Below are positions 41,842-51,471 of a stretch of DNA of 64,000 nt, one piece after another; position 1 is the first letter of the stretch, and the number at the start of each line of letters is the position of its first letter. Position numbers and translations under genes: made by a program. The notes beneath the pieces were generated by a model. That model saw only the letters and a program-made list of their open reading frames with translations, did no database searches and was not told the DNA's origin. Source of the stretch: Hungatella effluvii (GTDB lineage: Bacteria; Bacillota; Clostridia; Lachnospirales; Lachnospiraceae); the NCBI RefSeq assembly GCF_003201875.1, contig NZ_QJKD01000006.1, forward strand, positions 124,001-188,000. Direction: 5' to 3'.

Positions 41842-43134
41842 TTACTTTTCAAATCTGACCCTGACAGAATTGGCGTGTGCGGTCAGCTGCTCCGCCTCCG
41901 CAAACGCCTCGATATCCTCATGAATGGCCTCCAGAGCATCTTTGGAATAGTAAATGATGCTGGATTTCTTCACGAAGTCATCTACGTTCAGCGGGGAGAA
42001 GAACTTTGCCGTTCCGTTAGTCGGAAGCACGTGGTTCGGGCCTGCGAAGTAGTCGCCAAGAGGCTCAGAACTGTATTCCCCTATGAAGATGGCTCCCGCA
42101 TTTTTCACACGAGTCATGTCTTCAAATGGATTCTTCGTCACGATCTCCAAATGCTCCGGAGCGATCTCATTGACCGTTTCCAGGGCGTCCGCCATGGAGT
42201 CTGCTACCAGGATGTAGCCATAATTATCCAGCGATTTCTGAATGATCTCTGAGCGGGAAAGCTCCTTTGTGAACTGCTTCGCCTCTTCCGATACCTTCTT
42301 TGCCAGATCCATGCTGGTGGTAACCAGAATGGCAGAGGCCAGTTCATCGTGTTCCGCCTGAGATAAGAGATCCGCCGCTACAAAACGGGGATTGGCACTT
42401 TCATCGGCCAGGACCAGAATTTCGCTGGGACCGGCGATGCTGTCGATGCTGACATGGCCGTATACCGCCTTCTTGGCCAGCGCCACGAAGATATTGCCCG
42501 GGCCTACGATCTTATTGACGCGCGGGATGGATTCGGTACCAAACGCCAGTGCCGCGATGGCCTGGGCGCCGCCCACTTTATAGACCTCGGTCGCCCCTGC
42601 AAGATGCGCCGCGGTGAGGGTCACGGGATTGACCTTTCCGTCTCTGCCCGGAGGGGTTACCATGACGATCTTCTCGACTCCGGCCACTTCGGCGGGAATG
42701 ATGTTCATGAGAACGGAGGACGGATAAGCAGCCTTGCCGCCGGGAACATAGACGCCGACACTGGAAAGCGCTGTGATCTTCTGGCCCAGTATCGTTCCAT
42801 CCGGCTTGCTGTCAAACCAGCTGTACGTCTTCTGCTTCTCGTGGAAAGCCCGGATATTCTTCATGGAGCGCTTCATGACCTCCAAAAGTCCCGGTTCCAC
42901 CTCTCTCATGGCCTCTTCAATCTCCTCTTTTGTCACCCGGATGGTGGAGGCATCTATCACGGCATGGTCAAACTGCTCTGTATAGGAAAATACGGCCGCG
43001 TCGCGGTCACGTTTTACCGTGTCCACGATCTCCTGGACCGTATCTGAATAAGCGGTATAATTGTTCGGATCACGCTTTAATAAGTCTGCGAGAATATCCT
43101 TTTTGGAATTTTCGTCTAATGCAACAATTCTCAT
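41842..43134 (-). CDS. hisD: Histidinol dehydrogenase HisD
   Basis: 430 residues. VGVYVPGGKAAYPSSVLMN, KIVGPGNIFVALAKK, IDSIAGPSEILVLADESANP, LLSQAEHDELASA (zinc and catalytic residues) and GPNHVLPTNGTAKF are the standard blocks. Oxidises histidinol to histidine in two NAD-dependent steps. Third gene of the operon, 34 bases after hisG. Confidence 0.97.
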   Translation of the reverse strand: MRIVALDENSKKDILADLLKRDPNNYTAYSDTVQEIVDTVKRDRDAAVFSYTEQFDHAVIDASTIRVTKEEIEEAMREVEPGLLEVMKRSMKNIRAFHEKQKTYSWFDSKPDGTILGQKITALSSVGVYVPGGKAAYPSSVLMNIIPAEVAGVEKIVMVTPPGRDGKVNPVTLTAAHLAGATEVYKVGGAQAIAALAFGTESIPRVNKIVGPGNIFVALAKKAVYGHVSIDSIAGPSEILVLADESANPRFVAADLLSQAEHDELASAILVTTSMDLAKKVSEEAKQFTKELSRSEIIQKSLDNYGYILVADSMADALETVNEIAPEHLEIVTKNPFEDMTRVKNAGAIFIGEYSSEPLGDYFAGPNHVLPTNGTAKFFSPLNVDDFVKKSSIIYYSKDALEAIHEDIEAFAEAEQLTAHANSVRVRFEK

Positions 43135-43168
43135 TTGTTTTCCTCCTTGTAGTGAGCGTTTTAAAACA

Positions 43169-43816
43169 TCAGCCCATCGACTGCATTAAATTTCTCAAAT
43201 CATGGATCAGACGGGTAATCCGGTCGTTTTCCCGCTTCATGCTGACCTGGTTGACTACCATGCGGGCAGACAGCGGACAGATCTCTTCCAGCACAGTCAG
43301 GCCGTTTTCCTTAAGCGTCGTGCCCGTCTCCACAATGTCCACGATGACCTCGGAGAGGCCAACGATGGGGGCAAGCTCAATGGAGCCGTTCAGCTTGATA
43401 ATCTCCACGGTCTGGTGCTTTTTATTGTAAAAGTAATCCTTTGCAATGGCCGGATATTTGGTGGCCACACGGATTCTCTCGTGATGCTTTAACAGCTCGT
43501 CCGCCTCTTTCGGTCCGCAGACACACATACGGCAGTTACCCAGCCCTAAGTTCATCACCTCATAGAGCTTCCGGCCCTCTTCCAGGATGGTGTCCTTTCC
43601 GACCACGCCGATATCGGCGGCGCCGTACTCCACGTAGGTCGGCACATCGCTTGCCTTGGCCAGGAAGAAACGCATCCCCAGCTCCTCGTTTGTAAAGATC
43701 AGCTTCCGGGAACTCTTATCCCGCATCTCTTCACACGTAATTCCGATTTTTTCCAGCAGATCCAGCGACTGTTCTGCCAGACGGCCCTTTGCCAGAGCAA
43801 ATGTCAAATATCTCAT
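43169..43816 (-). CDS. hisG: ATP phosphoribosyltransferase catalytic subunit HisG, short form
   Basis: 215 residues, the HisG-S type without the regulatory C-terminal domain, which needs HisZ. Begins [16 protein letters not shown]; contains [20 protein letters not shown] and the PRPP loop [15 protein letters not shown]. The ATG at 43816 has GAGGG 5 bases upstream; an ATG at 43828 overlaps the hisZ stop as ATGA and is the alternative. First step of histidine synthesis, the target of feedback inhibition. Confidence 0.95.
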   Translation of the reverse strand: MRYLTFALAKGRLAEQSLDLLEKIGITCEEMRDKSSRKLIFTNEELGMRFFLAKASDVPTYVEYGAADIGVVGKDTILEEGRKLYEVMNLGLGNCRMCVCGPKEADELLKHHERIRVATKYPAIAKDYFYNKKHQTVEIIKLNGSIELAPIVGLSEVIVDIVETGTTLKENGLTVLEEICPLSARMVVNQVSMKRENDRITRLIHDLRNLMQSMG

Positions 43817-43824
43817 GTCATCCC

Positions 43825-45087
43825 TCATTTTAAGTATTCGGACAGCGGTATCTCATCCATCCGGTCTAAGTTCAAGTTCACAATCTTTACGGAAAAGCCC
43901 TTCTCATCTAAGTACAGCAGGTTCGTAATGGTGGTGCGCCCCGCATAGGCTTTATACGCCTCCAGCGTCTTGTCCGCCTTCTTAAGCTGAAGCTGCACTG
44001 GCATGGAGGTATCGCGGAAATGCTTCGCAAGCTGGATCGCCTGCTCTCTGGATTCCGGCTCGAAGAGAATCATGGTATTGACCACCCGGACCGGTGTATC
44101 GATCTTCTGTCTGGATAAAGCCAGCATCAGATCATCGACGGAGATTCCGAAGCCTACGGCCGGCGCATCCTTTCCGAACTGGACTAGAAGCTTGTCGTAC
44201 CGCCCGCCGTTTACGATGTAATCTCCGGTTCCGTAAGTATAGGCCTTGAAAATGATTCCGGTGTAATACTGGTACTGGCTCAGCATTCCAAGGTCATACG
44301 AAACGTATTCCGACAAATCGTAATATTCCAGAATCCGGTTCACCTCTTCCAGACGGTCGATCGCCCGTAAGGCCCGCGGGTTTTTCGTAAACTCTCTGGC
44401 GGCCTGGATCTCTTCCAGAGAACCGAACAGTTCAGGAAGCTTTAGAAATGCATCCTTTAATTCCTGCGGAATGGGCTGTTCCATCACCAGCTCCTCCACG
44501 CCGAAGTAATTCTTGTTCTCGATCAGCTCACGAAGCTTCTCCTCCATCTCCTCGTCCATGCCGGCTTCCTCTAGAAGGCCGCGGAAGAAATCAACTTCTC
44601 CCAGCTCCACCTGGAATTCCGTGAGGCCAGCTGCCTTCAGGGCCCGGATGACCATAGCGAGAATCTCCGCATCCGCGTCGGACGAGTCGTCACCGATCAG
44701 TTCCACACCGGTCTGGGCCGCTTCCTTGAGCCGTCCCTGGTAGCTGGTGTTATTGATAAAGGTCCGCTCCAAATAGCAGAGCCGCAAAGGCATATCCTCT
44801 TCTGTAAAATACTTCGTCACACATCTGGCGATCGCCGGCGTCTCATCGGGCCGGAGCACCAGGGTATGGTTATCCCTGTCGAAAAACTTAAACATCTCTT
44901 TTGCTTTTACGCTACCCCGGGATTCATGAAAGATATCAAAGAATTCAAAGGTCGGCGTTTCAATATCCTGATATCCGTACAGATGGAATATCTCTAAGAT
45001 CCTGTTCTGAATGGCTGCCTTTCGGGTGCATTCCACTCCGTAGATGTCCCGGACGCCATCCGGTGTATGTAATAATTTGTTTGCCAT
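43825..45087 (-). CDS. hisZ: HisZ, regulatory subunit of ATP phosphoribosyltransferase
   Basis: 420 residues from the ATG at 45087 (GGAGG 5 bases upstream). Histidyl-tRNA synthetase-like catalytic core without the anticodon domain: [12 protein letters not shown], motif 2 region [12 protein letters not shown] and [10 protein letters not shown], and [25 protein letters not shown]. HisZ binds HisG and mediates histidine inhibition. First gene of the operon, directly behind the promoter. Without the C-terminal anticodon domain a true HisRS is unlikely. Confidence 0.93.
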   Translation of the reverse strand: MANKLLHTPDGVRDIYGVECTRKAAIQNRILEIFHLYGYQDIETPTFEFFDIFHESRGSVKAKEMFKFFDRDNHTLVLRPDETPAIARCVTKYFTEEDMPLRLCYLERTFINNTSYQGRLKEAAQTGVELIGDDSSDADAEILAMVIRALKAAGLTEFQVELGEVDFFRGLLEEAGMDEEMEEKLRELIENKNYFGVEELVMEQPIPQELKDAFLKLPELFGSLEEIQAAREFTKNPRALRAIDRLEEVNRILEYYDLSEYVSYDLGMLSQYQYYTGIIFKAYTYGTGDYIVNGGRYDKLLVQFGKDAPAVGFGISVDDLMLALSRQKIDTPVRVVNTMILFEPESREQAIQLAKHFRDTSMPVQLQLKKADKTLEAYKAYAGRTTITNLLYLDEKGFSVKIVNLNLDRMDEIPLSEYLK

Positions 45088-45155
45088 AGCTTCCTCCGAA
45101 CGTTGCTGCATACTGCTTTCATATGGTAAAGTGCTACCATGATAACGTGTAGTTT

Positions 45156-45184
45156 ATTATAAGGGACACTGCCCGACTTGTCAA
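45156..45184 (-). promoter_or_regulatory. Histidine operon promoter
   Basis: On the minus strand, TTGACA (45179-45184), 17 bases and TATAAT (45156-45161): a consensus promoter. Its -35 overlaps the recU stop codon. Only about 60 bases lie between -10 and the hisZ start, too short for a T-box or a his leader peptide, so control is probably by HisG feedback or an unseen repressor. Confidence 0.88.
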
Positions 45185-45714
45185 TCTCTTCTGTCCAAAT
45201 CTTTCTGAATCATCTCCAGATAGTGGACAAAGATATCCCGGCAGCTGCGTATCTGCCAGGACTTATCCACTTCCTCATAGGTGAAGCTTTTGCGCCCGCC
45301 CTCCTCCATTCTGGTCCAGAAACGGTTTATTTCATCAAAGGGGAGGTAGTAGAGCTCATTTTTCATTGTATAGGACAGAATGATGAAGGAAATGCCGCCC
45401 TGCTCCTCAAACTCCCTCATGAACGCAATCTGATGAGGATGAACATTGTGCAGGGGAAACGTCTCCACGGCGCACTCCTTGGCGTCGAAGCAGATGGGAA
45501 TTCCCTGTACGGCTCCGATGTAGTCTACCGTACTCTTCTGGTCGAAGTAGGCCAGCGTGATGTGGCGGCTCTCCTTGTCGATGGAGATGGGTGTGATCGG
45601 CGTCGGCACCTTCTGAATCAGGGCCAGCTTCTTCTCACGGTAGCTGTCGTTGCTGCGGTTGATTAAGTCTTCCAGCGTGGAGCCTCTTAAGCCCCTCGTA
45701 TTCCATGTTCCCAT
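45181..45714 (-). CDS. recU: RecU-type Holliday junction resolvase
   Basis: 177 residues. Nuclease core: STVDYIGAVQGIPICFDAKEC with the PD-(D/E)xK-like Asp and Glu-x-Lys arrangement (D..F-D-A-K-E), and the stalk and end HQIAFMREFEEQGG, FIILSYT. The N-terminal MGTWNTRGLRGSTLEDLIN is RecU-like. Cleaves four-way junctions during recombination. It lies 3 bases after the pseudouridine synthase gene and is not next to ponA as in Bacillus. Confidence 0.9.
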   Translation of the reverse strand: MGTWNTRGLRGSTLEDLINRSNDSYREKKLALIQKVPTPITPISIDKESRHITLAYFDQKSTVDYIGAVQGIPICFDAKECAVETFPLHNVHPHQIAFMREFEEQGGISFIILSYTMKNELYYLPFDEINRFWTRMEEGGRKSFTYEEVDKSWQIRSCRDIFVHYLEMIQKDLDRRD

Positions 45715-45717
45715 AGC

Positions 45718-46680
45718 CTAACTCCAATCCCGGCAGATTTTCCGGAAGTTCTGCGGGAGCGGCGCAGAAAAGGTTTTACCGGAAAGGTAAGCAAGCGGTT
45801 CCGGCAGTTCAGGAAAGGTAACGGTACAGGAATGCAGCATCTGCGAACGAATATTCCAGCGCTTTTTCGCGTATTCATTGACCGCGCTTTCACCGTATTT
45901 GTAATCTCCGAGAATGGGGTGACCGATGGAAGCTAAATGCGCCCGGATCTGATGGGTTCGCCCTGTAATCAGCTTGACGCTTAGCAGAGTGCAGTCCTCC
46001 GCCCAGCCGAGCGGTTCATATTCCGTCATAATGGGAACGCTTCCCGCCGTTTCCGTTGTGGTGACAGTCACCTGGTTCGTGGCCTCGTCCTTTTTTAGAA
46101 ATCCGGTAATGACCTGTTTTTCCGTCACACGGCCCTTTACCACGCACCGGTAGTATTTATGCAGGCTTCTGTCTTTAAAGACCGCGGACATAATCTGAAG
46201 GCCCGGCAGAGACTTGCCGGCGACGACGAGGCCGCTGGTGTTTCTGTCCAGACGGTTGCAGACGGATGGGCGGAAGCTTTGGAGCTGTTCTGTGGATAAC
46301 TGTCCGCTGGATATGAGATAATCGATGATGTATTCCACCAGGGATTCATCGGTGTCCTTCGCTTTTTGGGAAAGCATTCCCGAAGGCTTGTTGACCAGAA
46401 GAATATGGTCATCCTCATAAATGATATGCAGATTCACCTTTTTAACCTCCTGGAGCGTATGGGAGGAAAACTTCTCGATGGTTTCATCGGAGAAGAACAG
46501 CTTGACCTCGTCTCCCTGGACGAGCTTCTCCGAGCCATCACATTTTTTTCCATTCAGCGTGATGTTTTTCTTGCGCATCATCTTATAGAGAAATCCCTTA
46601 CCGGCCAGATTTAAGTATTTGGCCAGCAGCTTGTCCAGCCGCTGACCCGATTCATTTTCAGAAACAATGAGAGAACGCAT
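45718..46680 (-). CDS. RluA/RluC-family pseudouridine synthase with S4 domain
   Basis: 320 residues. The S4 RNA-binding domain (about 1-75: GQRLDKLLAKYLNLAGKGFLYKMMRKKNI-type order) is followed by the catalytic domain with VCNRLDRNTSGLVVAGK (HRLDxxTSG motif with Asn in place of His and the catalytic Asp kept), then LITGRTHQIRAHLASIGHPILGD. Probably modifies 23S rRNA; which positions cannot be said. Confidence 0.93.
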   Translation of the reverse strand: MRSLIVSENESGQRLDKLLAKYLNLAGKGFLYKMMRKKNITLNGKKCDGSEKLVQGDEVKLFFSDETIEKFSSHTLQEVKKVNLHIIYEDDHILLVNKPSGMLSQKAKDTDESLVEYIIDYLISSGQLSTEQLQSFRPSVCNRLDRNTSGLVVAGKSLPGLQIMSAVFKDRSLHKYYRCVVKGRVTEKQVITGFLKKDEATNQVTVTTTETAGSVPIMTEYEPLGWAEDCTLLSVKLITGRTHQIRAHLASIGHPILGDYKYGESAVNEYAKKRWNIRSQMLHSCTVTFPELPEPLAYLSGKTFSAPLPQNFRKICRDWS

Positions 46681-46693
46681 CTTTCAATTCCCC

Positions 46694-47263
46694 TTACATG
46701 GATAGATTTTTAAGCAGCTGGAGTGTGTAGTCCACACTGCCGTCATCCTCGTATTCTTCCGCCGGCTTCAGGCTCTCCAGCCGGTGGAAAAATGCCTTTT
46801 CATCGAGAATGATCTTCACGCCAAGATCCAGCTTGTGTCCCGCAAACATCTCTTTTAAGAATTTCTCCGCTTTTGCAGTATCAAGCTTTGGCGAGGTACA
46901 GTATAGGAATACGCCGCTGGGCTGGACAATGGCTGCATCCGCGGGGATGATAGCGTCTCTGGTGGTGATGATTAAGTCGTACAGAATGGAAAAACGTCCC
47001 TCATACCCCGCCGCTCTCCGGTAAAAGTCCTTGGAAGGCGTCTTAAAACGCCAGGCCGCGAGAAGCGGTGAGGCCACGTTGGCCGTGGGAAGAACGGAAA
47101 GGATGGCCATGACAGTCAGAATGTTCTTCCAGGCCGTGCTGTCCACAAAATATCTTGCGATCAGCTGGGCGATAATCATGGCTGCGCCAAAGGCGACTTT
47201 GCCTGTCTCCACTTTCTTATGATGGTTCCGGTATCCGTACTGCCCCTTGTTGTATTTTTTCAC
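46694..47263 (-). CDS. Membrane protein of unknown function
   Basis: 189 residues from a GTG at 47263, which has AAAGGA 9 bases upstream; the open frame extends 13 codons more, to a TTG without a site. A basic N-terminus (KKYNKGQYGYRNHHKKVE) is followed by one or two membrane segments (about 21-70) and a cytoplasmic domain (about 80-189). I do not recognise it; proteins of this pattern seem common in the Lachnospiraceae. It lies between an SDR gene and a pseudouridine synthase gene on one strand. Confidence 0.75.
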   Translation of the reverse strand: MKKYNKGQYGYRNHHKKVETGKVAFGAAMIIAQLIARYFVDSTAWKNILTVMAILSVLPTANVASPLLAAWRFKTPSKDFYRRAAGYEGRFSILYDLIITTRDAIIPADAAIVQPSGVFLYCTSPKLDTAKAEKFLKEMFAGHKLDLGVKIILDEKAFFHRLESLKPAEEYEDDGSVDYTLQLLKNLSM

Positions 47264-47312
47264 AGTTGTCATTCCTTTTTTATCGGTATAGTGTTTTTTC
47301 AATCCCCGTTTG

Positions 47313-48071
47313 TTAAAGCGCCTTCATGATTCTTAAGATAATGCCGTGAGGCAGAACCTTACAGAGCAGATGAAATGCCTTCATGGTAATGCCGTAGACC
47401 GACACGGTCCGTCCCATCATACTGTCGCGGATCGCTTTCTTTACTACGCGCTTCGGATCCGCCATGACGATCCGCTTATAGACCGGAATCTCGCCCGTGG
47501 TCTCCGCAATATCAAAGAATTCCGTCTTGACTGGTCCAGGGCATACTGCGGTCACATAGATGCCGCGCGGTTTTAACTCCTCGTTAAGCGCCCGGCTGTA
47601 GCTGAGTACGAAGGACTTCGTGGCCGCGTAGATGGCGAAATCCGGCTGCGGGAGAAATGCCGCCGAGGAAGCCAGCTGAATGATGCGGCTGTTCCCGGAA
47701 AGGTAGGGAAGCACCATATGCGTAACCACACAGAGCGCTTTGCAGTTTAAATCCACCATACCGGCTTCATCGGCAAGATTTAAAGAACCTACCGGTCCGA
47801 TCTTTCCGAAGCCCGCCGAGTTGATCAGCCATTTGACATCGGGGTGCTCTTCCTCCAGTGTGCACTGAAAATCCATCAGTTCCTTATGGTCTGTTAAATC
47901 CACGGCGAAGATGCGCAAACGCACTGGAACCGTGGAGACCAGCTCCTTCAGCCGGTCTTCGCGTCTGGCGATAACCCAGATTTCATCGATTCCGTTAAAA
48001 CGGTCCGCCAGCTGCCTGACAAATTCTCTGCCCATTCCTGAGGAGGCCCCTGTTACAACTGCAATCTTCAT
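47313..48071 (-). CDS. Short-chain dehydrogenase/reductase
   Basis: 252 residues, classical SDR: VTGASSGMGREFVRQL (cofactor loop), FAVDLTD, NSAGFGKIG (NAG-like), IIQLASSAAFLPQPDF (catalytic Ser) and YAATKSFVLSYSRAL (Tyr-x3-Lys). The DltE/YqjQ side of the family is likely because of the C-terminal VSVYGITMKAFHLLCKVLP segment. NADP is suggested by the basic residues after beta-2 (IARREDRLKEL). Substrate unknown. Confidence 0.9.
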   Translation of the reverse strand: MKIAVVTGASSGMGREFVRQLADRFNGIDEIWVIARREDRLKELVSTVPVRLRIFAVDLTDHKELMDFQCTLEEEHPDVKWLINSAGFGKIGPVGSLNLADEAGMVDLNCKALCVVTHMVLPYLSGNSRIIQLASSAAFLPQPDFAIYAATKSFVLSYSRALNEELKPRGIYVTAVCPGPVKTEFFDIAETTGEIPVYKRIVMADPKRVVKKAIRDSMMGRTVSVYGITMKAFHLLCKVLPHGIILRIMKAL

Positions 48072-48092
48072 TTGAATCCCTTCTTTTCTCTT

Positions 48093-50066
48093 TTATTTTT
48101 TAACCTTTTTATGAACGTTTCTTATTGTCTTTTTCTTTCCCGCCGGTTTATCGTCACGCTGCCTTGCAGCCGGATAACCGCCTGCTGGCTGCCCATTTCC
48201 TGGCCTTTTGCCACTTGCTGGCTGCCCATTCCCCGGCCTTTTCCCGCCGGCAGACTGTCCGCCTCCGGAAAATCTGGGACGGATCAGACATTTTTTGTCG
48301 TATCCGATTAAGTCGGTGCGGCCGGCCTTCTTCAGCGCTTCCTCCACCAGTTCGTAATTCTTTGGATTGCGGTACTGGATGAGTGCTCTCTGCATGGCCT
48401 TTTCATGCGGGTTCGTGGGGACGTAGACCTTTTCCATGGTGCGCGGATCGTATCCGGTATAGTACATGCAGGTGGAGATGGTGGACGGCGTCGGATAGAA
48501 ATCCTGCACCTGTTCCGGCATATATCCCAGGTCCCGCAAGTACTCGGCCAGTTCGATGGCCTCGGGCAGACCGGAGCCCGGATGGGAGGACATCAGATAC
48601 GGCACGAGATACTGCTTCATGCCAAGCTGCGCGTTCATATCCTTATATTCTTTGACAAACTGCCGGTACACCTTATTCTGCGGCTTGCCCATGCGGCTCA
48701 GCACCTTGTCCGCCACGTGCTCCGGGGCCACCTTTAACTGGCCGCTGACATGGTACTGGCACAGTTCCTTTAAAAACTTCCGGCTGGGGTCTGCCAGCAC
48801 GTAGTCGAATCGGATTCCGGAACGGATGAAGACCTTTTTCACCTTTGGCAGAGAGCGAAGCTTCCGGAGCAGTTCAATATAATCCGAGTGATCTGCCTTT
48901 AAATTCCTGCACGGTTCCGGGAACAGGCACTGGCGGTTCGGACATGCGCCTTTGGTCAGCTGTTTCTCACAGGCAGGCGAGCGGAAATCAGCGGTGGGGC
49001 CGCCCACATCGTGGATATAGCCCTTAAAGTCCGGCTCTTCCGTCAGGAGCTTTGCTTCTGCCACCAGCGAATCATGGCTTCTCACCTGAATGATCCGACC
49101 TTGATGGAAGGTCAGTGCGCAGAAGCTGCATGCACCGAAACAGCCGCGGTTACTGATCAGGCTGAATTTGATCTCCCGAATGGCCGGAACACCGCCCTCC
49201 TCTTCATAGGACGGGTGATAGTTCCTCATATACGGAAGGTCGTAAACCTCATCCATCTCCCCGGTGGTTAATGGCTTGGAAGGCGGATTCTGAACGACGT
49301 ACAGATTATCCTGATACGGTTCCACCAGACGCTTCCCTGTAAATGGATCCGTGTTGCTGTACTGGATATAATAGCTCCTGGCGTATTCCAGCTTATTTTC
49401 TTTCATGGCGCCGTAGGATGGCAGAGTCAGTGCGTCGTAAACGCTGTCCAGGCTGCTGGTTTTGTATACCGTTCCGTCTATGAAGGTAATGTCTTTGATA
49501 TCGATTCCGCTGTTTAATGCGTCTGCAATCTCGACGACGGACCGCTCTCCCATTCCGTAGGAGATTAAATCAGCCTGGGAGTCGATCAGGATCGAGTGCT
49601 TTAACCGGTCTGACCAGTAATCGTAGTGGGCCAGCCGCCTTAAACTGGCTTCGATGCCTCCGATGATAATGGGAACCCGTTTGTAGACGCTGCGGATCAG
49701 GTTGCAGTAGACGACCGTCGCGTAATCGGGCCGCCTTCCCATAACGCCGCCCGGCGTGTAGGAATCCTGCTGTCTCCGTTTTTTGGAAACGGAATAGTGG
49801 TTTACCATGGAGTCCATATTTCCGCCGGATACGAAGAAGCCCAACCGGGGCTCTCCCAGCACCCGGATGCTCTCCGGATCTTTCCAGTCCGGCTGGGCGA
49901 TTATCCCCACTTTGTAGCCGTGCGCCTCCAGAAGCCGGGTTATGATGGCGTGTCCGAAGGAGGGGTGGTCCACATAGGCGTCACCGCTCACATAGACAAA
50001 GTCACATTGCTTCCAGCCGCGGATATTCATATCGGCGCGGTTCATTGGCAGGTAATCGTGTATCAT
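48093..50066 (-). CDS. YgiQ-family radical SAM protein
   Basis: 657 residues. N-terminal domain with DHPSFGHAIITRLLEAHGY and GGIEASLRRLAHYDYWSD, then the radical SAM cluster SNRGCFGACSFCALTFHQG (Cx3Cx2C) near residue 320, and VAPEHVADKVL, YLVPYLMSSHPG in the barrel. The C-terminal 60 residues are low complexity and basic, with an 11-residue repeat GKRPGNGQPAS/GKRPGNGQPAG (DNA repeat at about 48181-48246). UPF0313 function is unknown. The start overlaps the HAD gene by 4 bases (ATGA). Confidence 0.93.
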   Translation of the reverse strand: MIHDYLPMNRADMNIRGWKQCDFVYVSGDAYVDHPSFGHAIITRLLEAHGYKVGIIAQPDWKDPESIRVLGEPRLGFFVSGGNMDSMVNHYSVSKKRRQQDSYTPGGVMGRRPDYATVVYCNLIRSVYKRVPIIIGGIEASLRRLAHYDYWSDRLKHSILIDSQADLISYGMGERSVVEIADALNSGIDIKDITFIDGTVYKTSSLDSVYDALTLPSYGAMKENKLEYARSYYIQYSNTDPFTGKRLVEPYQDNLYVVQNPPSKPLTTGEMDEVYDLPYMRNYHPSYEEEGGVPAIREIKFSLISNRGCFGACSFCALTFHQGRIIQVRSHDSLVAEAKLLTEEPDFKGYIHDVGGPTADFRSPACEKQLTKGACPNRQCLFPEPCRNLKADHSDYIELLRKLRSLPKVKKVFIRSGIRFDYVLADPSRKFLKELCQYHVSGQLKVAPEHVADKVLSRMGKPQNKVYRQFVKEYKDMNAQLGMKQYLVPYLMSSHPGSGLPEAIELAEYLRDLGYMPEQVQDFYPTPSTISTCMYYTGYDPRTMEKVYVPTNPHEKAMQRALIQYRNPKNYELVEEALKKAGRTDLIGYDKKCLIRPRFSGGGQSAGGKRPGNGQPASGKRPGNGQPAGGYPAARQRDDKPAGKKKTIRNVHKKVKK

Positions 50067-50731
50067 ATTGCTGCTCCATTTCTGTTTATAATATCGTAAT
50101 AATCGCGGATAAAGTAGTCGGCCAGACTCTTCTTCTCCGCTTCCATATGCCTGGAAAACTCATCATCCACAGCACAGACCGTCATGCCAGCCCGTTTCCC
50201 GGCCAGTATTCCGGCGGGTACGTCTTCGAAGACAAGGCATTTACCGGGGGCTACGCCCAGACGGCCAGCTACATTCAGATAGATGTCGGGCGCCGGTTTT
50301 CCGGCTGCCACCTCGCAGGCGGTAGCGATCACATGAAAATAGTCTCCGATCTTCAAAGCTTCGATGACTGCGTCCACCATCTCTCTTCCGTTGCTGGTGG
50401 CAATGCCGGCCGCGATGCCGCGGGACTTTAAGTGGATGAGAAATTCACGGGCGCCGGCCTTTAACGGCACCTGATGGCGGTATTTCTCGATGGACATCTC
50501 CCGCCAGATGGCTTTGATGTCTTCGATGGATTCCCTCAGTCCGAACCTGTCCTTGAAATAGACGGCAGTCTCGGAAAAACTCATTCCCTCAATCTCCTTC
50601 TGCAGCTCCGGAGGACAGTCGTGCCCGTAATTTTTAAGGAACTCGATGTCGATATCCTTCCACATCCACATGGAGTCCACAAGTGTTCCATCCAGGTCGA
50701 ATATGACCGCTTTTGTCTCTTCTATCATCAT
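50063..50731 (-). CDS. HAD-superfamily hydrolase, phosphoglucomutase-like
   Basis: 222 residues. Motif I FDLDGTLVDSMWMW with the nucleophile Asp, cap domain (about 15-90), motif II IATSNG, motif III Lys in AAGKPAPDIY and motif IV VFEDVPAGILAGKRAG. The DxDGTLVDS start and a helical cap place it with the beta-phosphoglucomutase / phosphatase group. AGGAG lies 5 bases upstream. Two bases separate it from the RsuA-type gene. Substrate not predictable. Confidence 0.9.
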   Translation of the reverse strand: MMIEETKAVIFDLDGTLVDSMWMWKDIDIEFLKNYGHDCPPELQKEIEGMSFSETAVYFKDRFGLRESIEDIKAIWREMSIEKYRHQVPLKAGAREFLIHLKSRGIAAGIATSNGREMVDAVIEALKIGDYFHVIATACEVAAGKPAPDIYLNVAGRLGVAPGKCLVFEDVPAGILAGKRAGMTVCAVDDEFSRHMEAEKKSLADYFIRDYYDIINRNGAAI

Positions 50732-50733
50732 AA

Positions 50734-51471
50734 TTACTCCTGATTTGTCTTTTTTAGCAGTTCCAGTTCCTTATGGGTCAGCGGCCGGTACTCTCCCGGC
50801 TTCAGTGCCTCATCGAGCACAAGCGTCCCCATGGATAACCTCTTTAAGTATACCACACGACACCCCAGTGTTTCAAACATCCGTTTCACCTGATGGAATT
50901 TTCCTTCATGAATCGTAAGGCGGATCTCAGACAGCTCACTTAAGTCCCCGCGACGAACGACTTCCAAATCAGCAGGAAGCGTTTCCGTTCCGTCTGAGAG
51001 AACCAGACCCTCCGCCATACGGTCTTTCGCGTCTTCTGGAAGCATTCCCTCTATTTTGGCGTAGTAGACCTTGTCCACATGCTTTTTCGGCGAGAGCAGG
51101 CGATGGGTTAAATCTCCGTCATTGGTCAAGAGGAGCAGACCCTCTGTGTCGATATCGAGGCGGCCCACAGGAAATAAATCATCCCGTTTCCTGTCGGTGA
51201 TTAAATCCACCACCGTCTCATGCAGCCTGTCTTCCGTCGCAGAGACGACGCCCTGCGGTTTATGGAGCATATAGTATTCATATTCCACATAGGACACGTT
51301 CCGTCCATCTACGGCGACCGTGTCGGAGGAGGGAGAAATCTTACGCTCACTCTTCTTCTCCGTCACACCGTTTACAGATATGCGTCCCTTTCGGGCCATT
51401 TCTTTGATCTGGCTTCTCGTTCCCTCGCCCATCTCCGTTAAGTATTTGTCCAGCCTAATGGTATCCTTCAT
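50734..51471 (-). CDS. RsuA/RluB-family pseudouridine synthase
   Basis: 245 residues from the ATG at 51471, which overlaps the rsmF stop as GTGATGA; the frame reaches 51567 but those codons lie within rsmF. S4 domain IRLDKYLTEMGEGTRSQIKEM (residues 4-60), then the catalytic motif FPVGRLDIDTEGLLLLTNDG with the active Asp, and HEGKFHQVKRMFETLGCRV. Probably acts on 16S or 23S rRNA; in this family Firmicutes RsuA-like proteins target 16S U516. Confidence 0.92.
   Translation of the reverse strand: MKDTIRLDKYLTEMGEGTRSQIKEMARKGRISVNGVTEKKSERKISPSSDTVAVDGRNVSYVEYEYYMLHKPQGVVSATEDRLHETVVDLITDRKRDDLFPVGRLDIDTEGLLLLTNDGDLTHRLLSPKKHVDKVYYAKIEGMLPEDAKDRMAEGLVLSDGTETLPADLEVVRRGDLSELSEIRLTIHEGKFHQVKRMFETLGCRVVYLKRLSMGTLVLDEALKPGEYRPLTHKELELLKKTNQE

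Noticed and set aside
42454..43047. 197-codon plus-strand frame inside hisD
   Set aside because: Antisense shadow of a conserved enzyme; composition rich in Gly/His/Arg as expected from such shadows.
43825..45087. Histidyl-tRNA synthetase
   Set aside because: Lacks the C-terminal anticodon-binding domain and is coupled to a short-form hisG, so HisZ is preferred.
45087..45184. T-box or attenuator leader for the his operon
   Set aside because: Only about 60 bases separate the -10 from the start and no specifier loop or T-box sequence is seen.
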